64,000 nt of DNA from Ancylostoma caninum (Eukaryota > Nematoda > Chromadorea > Rhabditida > Ancylostomatidae). Below, one piece after another: positions 57,633 to 64,000 of the stretch. Below the pieces are notes generated by a model. The model worked only from the letters and a program-made list of their open reading frames with translations. It was not told the DNA's origin and did not search any database. The position numbers and the translations under genes were made by a program. The stretch's first letter is position 1, and each line of letters begins with the position of its first letter. The stretch spans positions 186,001-250,000 of the forward strand of contig JBAJFG010000149.1 of the NCBI GenBank assembly GCA_037903475.1, given 5' to 3'.

Positions 57633-59659
57633 GTGAGTTGTTGGGTTTTCCCATGAGGTCTGGGAGCAGTTCCGGCTTACAAGTTTGAAATCTCCTGGAT
57701 CCTCGCTTTCTGCGAGCTTCTAACTGCAATTTTTGATAGAAAAATTCGCAGTAGTTGAGTTATGGCAAGTTATACCTACCGTTTTGTCCCTTCAAATTTC
57801 CCACATTTTCGGCTTTCTCTGTCTTCTTGGCTTTCTTCAGCACTTCCGTTTATTCCTAGAATTCTTAGTTATTATTCACATCTAAGAGAAATCCCTAGAT
57901 TTCCTTGCAGATCCACAAATCTCTGGAATTTTTGATTGCCCTAACATCTTCATCCGACTTTTCCAATATGGCCATTCCATGATTTATGCCAGTACGGGTA
58001 ATTCGATCAGAACAAGTTCACCAAAAATTTAAATAGTTAACTTACCAAGCAAACTTTAATAAAGCCCCTGGAGCCTTGAACCTCGGGTTCGGCGCGTTCG
58101 TCGAGGCTTGGGCGTCCTCGAGTAGCTGTTCAAAACCCCTTCAACTTCTGTAGTTCCGTTTGTCTTCAATCCTGAAGAGTGTTATTCACTGGGAGTTCTA
58201 AATGCAAAATCGGCCATGAGAACTCATCAAAGGCATACGGTAGAGTGGGAGACTGTGATTAGTTTTCTGATAAATTTGTTGGAAAACTCTGCATACGTGT
58301 GGAAATCTAACCAGATAAACCGGATGTTGCAATTTTGGTCAAATCTTTTCTCCTTGAGATTTTTCTGGAACGAAACAATTTTTAGCTTTTAACTGGTGTC
58401 TTCCCCGGTGCCCGAACAAGAACTTCTTTGATAACTCCTCATAAGCTGAAACGCAGTCGCACTGCATCGATTTTTATAAGTACTAAAAGCACAAGGCAAT
58501 GTTGACAAGAATAAGTTCCGGAGCATTGTCTGGAATTTTGAGATTCTTCAATCCTTCTCGAGAGTAAATTAAAAACTGAAATCGTATATTCCGAGGAAAG
58601 TGCGAAAATCAAGCGTTATTGATCAAAAGTGGACTGCTTGTATCCTATAATTTTCCGCGATTTCTTCGTGGGAAAAACCGTCGTCCATCTTGCTCTGAGG
58701 TTTATAACTCTCTCTCGTACATAGCAGTTCCCTCAAAATTCCTCTATCTTCCTTCTGAAGTAGGATAGTAAATATAAAAAACTGGACGGCATTTATCGGT
58801 CTGTTTCGGTATGTTCGAGGCAATCCACTTCATCTTAGGATATGTATTAGAAGCATTTGAAATCCTGGGCCCTATGAAATAACTTGCTGAAGAGAGCGCC
58901 CCATGTACCAGGACAGCACTCCTTTCTCCCAAGCACCACAAGCACCAATAACTGGTTACTGGAAGGATGGATGCCTTGGTCGGTCAAGGGTGGGCATCTG
59001 ACCAAGGATTGTGTGTGCGATCGTGGGTTTCTTTCCACTGCGCTAAAGGCGCCTCTTCAAAGCAGGAAGTATTGAAATCTAAGAGTTTCAGCAGTGTTTT
59101 CCTTCCGCTATTGCTGCGTTACGAGCGAACACCACAATACACAGCGTTTATTTTGAATGAACTGTCGCCCCAGATTAGCGTTAGAGACCTTAGCCGCAAT
59201 AACATCATTGTCGGTGGTGTTTCGGTCAAATACCTGTGCGCATCTCGTCAGAGGGGAGATAGCAATAGACAAAAGAATAAGTTTGCACTTTCGTGATTAC
59301 TAAGGAACGATACTCCAGGTTACGGTGGGTATGTGGTGGAAACCGTACCTCTCACCTACCACATAACTTCGTCTAAGAAGCAAATTAGCAGGAAGGCTTA
59401 ATGGTGTTTATATCTGCACCTCAGCTGAGGCGATTTCTAGGCATAGGGTCCTTCTGAACGAGGATGTCCCCCTCTACCTCTTCCGCTCCCCTTACCCCGG
59501 AGAAATTCTTACGATCTATCCGCTTTGAGCAGTGCTGGGCGGTACTCTTGGGGCTACAAGTTGCTGCATAGATCCTTAAGGAGTGGCTCGTTTATCTTGA
59601 AAACTATAAAATGACTGTGTAATCAGGACCTGCACATCTTTGCTGTTCTTCGAAATGCA
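57633..59659. other. Non-coding sequence
   Basis: About 2 kb. A weak tRNA-like patch at 58970-59045 is discussed among rejected items. Minus-strand frames at 58623-59038 overlap plus-strand ones and have no known motif. Confidence 0.4.
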
Positions 59660-59807
59660 GGGCTGGGATTCTTGAAACGATAACCAAGCAAACCCAGGCT
59701 GGCAAACCAACTCTTGCCGTCTTCGTCTCTTAGCACTATGTCGTCAATATGATAACCAATCAGGCTAGCCATCCTTGGTTCGCCTGGTTATCGTTGAACC
59801 CCAGTCC
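59660..59807 (-). repeat. Foldback MITE 'GGGCTGGGATTCATG' family, copy B
   Basis: A 148-bp element beginning GGGCTGGGATTCTTGAAACG and ending, on the opposite strand, GGACTGGGGTTCAACGATAA. Its centre TCTTAGCACTATGT is the reverse complement of that in copy A (37304-37455), so it is inverted relative to it. The arms are more diverged than in copy A. Confidence 0.75.
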
Positions 59808-60183
59808 TGTAGCCATGTGCCCATGTGTGGAAAAAATGGAATCGAAACAAAGAAATTAGAATCGAAAACATTCATCATCTTCCAGCTGTAAGGAAAGCAA
59901 CAAGCTTATCCACATATCTATCTAGCTCACCTAGGTTCTTAGGAAAATAAAGAGAACATTAAAGGAGAAAGAAGAAAATGACAACATCTTTCATTACGTC
60001 TGTGTTCTTCCTAAAGGCAGAATGCATTTTGTAACAATACTCCTTCCTTCCGCGAACTAACAGCAGTACCCAGCGAGTGTGAAGGCGTAGAATGCCGTCG
60101 GAGCTCTATGATTATTAGCTGTAAATATCACATCATTGGACCGTCTAGTACGACCTGTCCATACTTATTCACCTAAAGAGTTC
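59808..60183. other. Non-coding spacer
   Basis: AT-rich, no gene recognised. Confidence 0.45.
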
Positions 60184-60325
60184 TTTATACTGAGCGCATG
60201 CGTTCGATACACGTGCGTTTATATGATGAAGGATAGGCGCAGTCGCAGCGCTGACGCAGTTCAGACGCAGGGGAGATGCACGTTTGTGGCCTCGCGGTAG
60301 TCTGATTTAGAGTGCGCATGCAGCA
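60184..60325 (+). repeat. 'GTGCGTCTGACGC' MITE, decayed tandem copy
   Basis: TTTATACTGAGCGCATGCGT, then GTGCGTTTATATGATGA and CAGTCGCAGCGCTGACGC, parallel the next element in the same orientation (ATTTATACTGGATGCGTGCG..TCTATATAATGA..TTAGTCGCATTGC). The right end is lost where the second copy begins. Confidence 0.5.
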
Positions 60326-60339
60326 TTGACCGGTCTGAG

Positions 60340-60555
60340 CAATTTATACTGGATGCGTGCGACTGACGCGCGTGCGTCTATATAATGAGAAATAGGGCTT
60401 AGTCGCATTGCAGTCACAGCACAGACGCACGCTTCACCGCTGCCGTGCGTTCTCTTCATTGAGGATGCACATGCCGCGTTGACCAATGTTCATGAAAAAT
60501 TCTTCGCAAATGACTCGTGCGTCTGACGCGCGACTAACGCACGCATCCATTAAAA
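60340..60555 (+). repeat. 'GTGCGTCTGACGC' MITE, copy 2
   Basis: A 216-bp element, GCAATTTATACTGGATGCGT at the left and, on the opposite strand, TTTTAATGGATGCGTGCGTT at the right. It shares CTGACGCGCGTGCGTCT, TAATGAGAAATA and CAGACGCACGC with copy 1 at 1581-1755, which is inverted relative to it. The arms are imperfect. Confidence 0.6.
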
Positions 60556-61383
60556 CCGCGCTTATTTGCAACGCCTTTCAACGAAACGAAGAAGTTTCGC
60601 AAATGAGAACTCTGCAAATTATGTACGAGAAGCACAGGTTACTGCGCTCTGTGTTCATCTAGATCATAATTTTCTTATTGTCAACATCATATGTCGAATT
60701 AAATTAGCGTTAGGTGCTCTAGAAATCGATTTGGAATGTTTCTGGAAAAAGTATGACTGGTTAGGAACAAGTAGAATCGTTGCATACATACTTTTTAAAG
60801 ATTGGTGGGTATGACACCTTAGCTTTTCTCGCTTCCGAAGAAATTTGACTGATTTGAAAGCTTGCGAACAAAAGTCGCGTATTCTATTTCGCACTTAATA
60901 TCAGAAGGTCTGTAACCTATCGACGATCGTGCAGCTCAGCCTCTTTTTAGAGGGATCAGTTTGAGAAAATATTAAACCTCAATGTCCTGAATGTTTTTTC
61001 AAATAGAAACCTCAAATGTTTTCAAGCTAATAAGATCATATAAAGAAATTTATATTGAGATTTTTATAAAAATTCCGAAGCAGAGAAAAGAGCCAGAGTC
61101 TGCGAAAATGTGGAGACGCGCGAAGGTGACACCATGGTCAATGGGTGAATTATATGTAGCTAACAGCCGCAAGAAACATGCCAATTAAATTTCCGCTTGC
61201 AATGCTTTCGTCAACTCTGATGTTCTAAGGTGGTGCAAGAAAAATAGCGTTTTTTTTTTTGTTGACTTCATTCTTTCACAACATGATAAACTACCCATCT
61301 ATTAGCTCCAAGAGGCAATGATTCGATGAGAGGCAAACTGAATTGATTTGAGATAGTGGTGGATCTCTGTCAGTGGGACAAAG
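60556..61383. other. Non-coding sequence
   Basis: No gene recognised; an 82-codon plus-strand frame at 60566 and a 65-codon one at 60991 have no known motif. Confidence 0.4.
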
Positions 61384-61437
61384 AGGCTCATCTTGTGACC
61401 AGCCCTAAATAGGCTCATCTTGTGACCAGCCCTAAAT
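61384..61437. repeat. Perfect tandem duplication of 27 bp
   Basis: AGGCTCATCTTGTGACCAGC plus CCTAAAT occurs twice in direct succession without a mismatch, which implies a recent duplication. Confidence 0.95.
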
Positions 61438-64000
61438 ATGTATTAGGTGTTAACATAAGTCCTTGCACTTTTTTTCGGATGCACTTCTCTCCACCAACCT
61501 GCCATCTTTCATCATAAACTATTCGAAAGCACTATTCTTTCTCTACAAGAATGTTGTAAAACGTTTTCTTGAAGCTATAGTTTGCTTGAGTTTTAAGCCT
61601 GAGAAGTGGAGTAACGACTCATTAGAAAATAGCACAACCGACAGCCACCTATCCTGGCTATCGGTTGAAGCTCGAAAGGCTCTCAACACTGGCCAACGGA
61701 CCTGTTCTAAGTATGAGGTAGATGTTTCACTTAACATGTCTGGTCATCAGCGAGTTTCTATGCTCGACGAAGACATATTTTCTTAACGACGCTACTTACT
61801 TCGACCAAACAGAATTGTTTCACGAAGACCAGGGATGTGCTCCGAAGGAATCGTGTGGTCTAGATGGACATCATACTTCTCAGAGACACCAAATAACTGA
61901 GGTAACTCTGCTAAAAGAGTATAGTCGCGAGGGTCTAGTCATCTTACCGGGTGTTGACGTCAGACCCCCCTTTCCGAAAATCGTCAAACTGCCGCTCCAA
62001 CAGTTCCAATGACGATGTTCTTCCGCGCTTATATTCTACAGAGCTTACACGCCCAAAGTGTATGGGATGCTTCCTGGTCCCTACTGAATACTTCGATTAG
62101 AATGTAACGGATACGGGCTCAGATGATGTTCAGGCGAATTTCTACGATGGCTTTCGATTAGCTGGGAGTTGTTCACGGCTCTGAGAGTAGTTTGCTTTGA
62201 ATATAAACATTTTGTGGTTCCGTTATCGTTAATCTGTAGTACTCTAAATAATGTGGCAAAAAAAACGACAAAAACTCTCAAATTCCTAGAGTGTTCCTAG
62301 AAGTTGTAAGGAATCTTTTCCATACCAAACCACATTACCTAGACACTCCGTTACCGCTGGTATTTCTTAGAAATTTTTCGTTTTCCACGTGCAAAACACT
62401 AGATAGTGTTGACATACCAAGCACAGCTCTGAAACGACAACCGAAACCATAAATAACGTGCTGAAGGAAAACATCGACAGCTCTCAATCATCTGCGAGAA
62501 GTTCGATCCAAAGTCACTTTTGGTTAGACGTGCACCACACCAGAAAATCAGAACTGTCACAAATGCGGGTACGCCCCCGGGTGAAAAAGTCGCGATCAGA
62601 ACTGAGAGGATGGAGAGATCTGGTATCGAAAGAATCTGACGGAAAAAAAAAGATACACGTAAGAAAACACTTGATGGATTAATTTCGTCAGTTGCTGTTG
62701 GTGATTGCGCGTTTTCTGCGCGACGAAGCAAAAAAGAGCAGAAATAGACAGAACACAGATGAAGTAATACGAGTCAATTAACTTGAGTAATTTAGTTATT
62801 CGAGATTTGCGTAATTATCTTTGTTCTATTGTTACTTCCACTTCTTTATCTTATCCATTCTTGCACTCGGAAGCCATAAATGATACTCTACCAAAAACTA
62901 TCGATTCAGAATGGAGTTATGTATTCTTACTGAAATTGTTTGAAACCTTATTTTTGTTAGCTCCCTGAGCAGATCTGACAATCTTCTCCTGAAAAATAAA
63001 AATTCACCCACAAATACATATTTTTGGAAGAAATGGAAGCAGCAAATACAGAAACTGCTAACATCCATTCATGAGAATTTTCTCTTCCGTGAAAACAAGG
63101 TTTTAGAAAAAATTCTGGATCGTGATATTAAATCCATTACTAAAAACACACGTGATAGCAATTTCCAACCTTTTGCCTCTGATTTACAGCGAAACCATAC
63201 ATATTTGGTCTTGGGACTGTGAATGAATTTCTGGACAGATAATCTTATGGTGCCCACTATTATGTTATTAGGTTGTAACATAATTTTTCGCAGTTTTAAA
63301 TTTTCGACAAAAAAAAAGTTTCATAAAAAATTAAATAACAATAGATATCAGCCGGAGTATGCACCATAGCAGTCGCTGGTCTTTGACGTTTTTATTGCAG
63401 GAGCTCGATTCCGCTGCTCCAAAAATCCGTGAACTACAAGGCAAAAACCTGAGTCGGGCAGTGCTAGAGGTCACTGACATTGGCAGATCGCTTCTCGCAC
63501 ATTAGCCGTTCCGGTGGTCTGATAATTGGCGCTTGGTTAGAGATTGATTTGTGCTACAGAAGAGCTTAACTTAAAAATTTCCCGTTGGCTCTTTGCCTTT
63601 CTGGAGAGTTCAATCATCAAAATTGAGGTGTTTTTCGCACCGAGGTAAACTGGTGTGATTTCCACAGAGCGCGTGGAACTTGTTTCAAAATTTCACCCAT
63701 TAGTGTCCTCAAACTGTTGATAATTGTAGTCACGGTGGAGAAAATTCCGCTTCAATTTGCTCAAATTCCAGAGAGAAAAATGACATAATTAAGATTCCGC
63801 GTTACCAAGTTTGGTGTCTCCGCCTGATGCCCGTTCAAAATTTAAATGGGTGCGAAAGCATTAGGGAGAATAAGGATGGCCTCGAGACTACTATGTCCAA
63901 ATTTGGGAAGTTGTGGTAAAATTATTACTCGTGCATGTGCAATTACCGGATTTGCATTCCTGAAAGATTCACTCCAAAATTGATTACATTTCAAAACAAG
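61438..64000. other. Non-coding or uncharacterised sequence to the window end
   Basis: Three frames of 96-110 codons (61463-61786 and 61722-62012 plus, 62399-62731 minus) have no recognised domain and no convincing splice context. From 62780 the sequence is AT-rich. TTATTAGGTTGTAACATAAT at 63263 resembles a mariner left end but has no partner. Confidence 0.35.

Noticed and set aside
58970..59045. tRNA-like gene (TTGGTCGGTCAAGGG as box A, GGGTTTCTTTCC as box B)
   Set aside because: Box B has three mismatches and no acceptor or anticodon stem forms convincingly; at best a tRNA-derived SINE remnant.
63263..63290. Another mariner left end (TTAGGTTGTAACATAA)
   Set aside because: No partner end and no transposase remnant downstream; the match is short.
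1..64000. CRISPR arrays, bacterial operons or ribosome-binding sites
   Set aside because: The sequence is eukaryotic in character; tandem repeats found are microsatellites, a minisatellite and transposon-internal repeats without spacer-repeat structure.
1..64000. Spliced-leader RNA or 5S rRNA genes
   Set aside because: Neither the conserved nematode SL1 sequence nor a 5S-like segment was found on either strand by eye.

Overview
The window looks like repeat-dense, gene-poor nuclear DNA of a nematode, most likely a clade V strongylid such as a hookworm. This rests on the lack of any long intron-free gene, nematode-style splice signals (TTTTTCAG acceptors), many decayed Tc1/mariner elements, small foldback elements, long (ATTC)n arrays and a Helitron-like terminus. 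The species call is an inference. No rRNA, canonical tRNA, spliced-leader RNA or CRISPR was seen, and no host protein-coding gene could be named. The longest open frames are artefacts of the (ATTC)n arrays, whose 12-nt translation period has no stop codon.

Layout. 0-16 kb: three small foldback (MITE-like) families, an 830-bp and a 325-bp (ATTC)n array, a 195-bp element with TTAA-type ends and one possible minus-strand exon near 13.1 kb. 16.4-17.7 kb: a decayed IS630/Tc1-type transposon with intact ends. 18.1-22.3 kb: a nested cluster, in which one mariner is split by an approximately 2 kb insertion carrying a 60-bp minisatellite and a 425-bp foldback, and by an 809-bp solo LTR with a perfect 5-bp target duplication. 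23.3 kb: a 5'-truncated mariner remnant. 27.6-32.3 kb: a third (ATTC)n array and two full-length dead mariners of different lineages. 33.8-48.2 kb: five copies of a roughly 460-490-bp foldback family, a 1.1-kb inverted repeat whose arms both carry a tRNA-like box A, a perfect 40-bp hairpin, a Helitron 3' end with internal tandem repeats, and a 612-bp piggyBac-like MITE. 48-64 kb: mostly unique non-coding sequence, a few weak candidate exons, a second cluster of the 'GTGCGTCTGACGC' MITE and one more 150-bp foldback.

Nothing here forms a pathway. The coherent story is genome dynamics: at least four mariner/IS630 lineages, an LTR element and a Helitron invaded, died, and were joined by non-autonomous foldback families that now occur in several copies within 64 kb. 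The most unusual items are the datable nested insertion at 18.1-22.3 kb, the tRNA-headed 1.1-kb inverted repeat at 40.2-41.3 kb and the perfect 40-bp palindrome just beside it.
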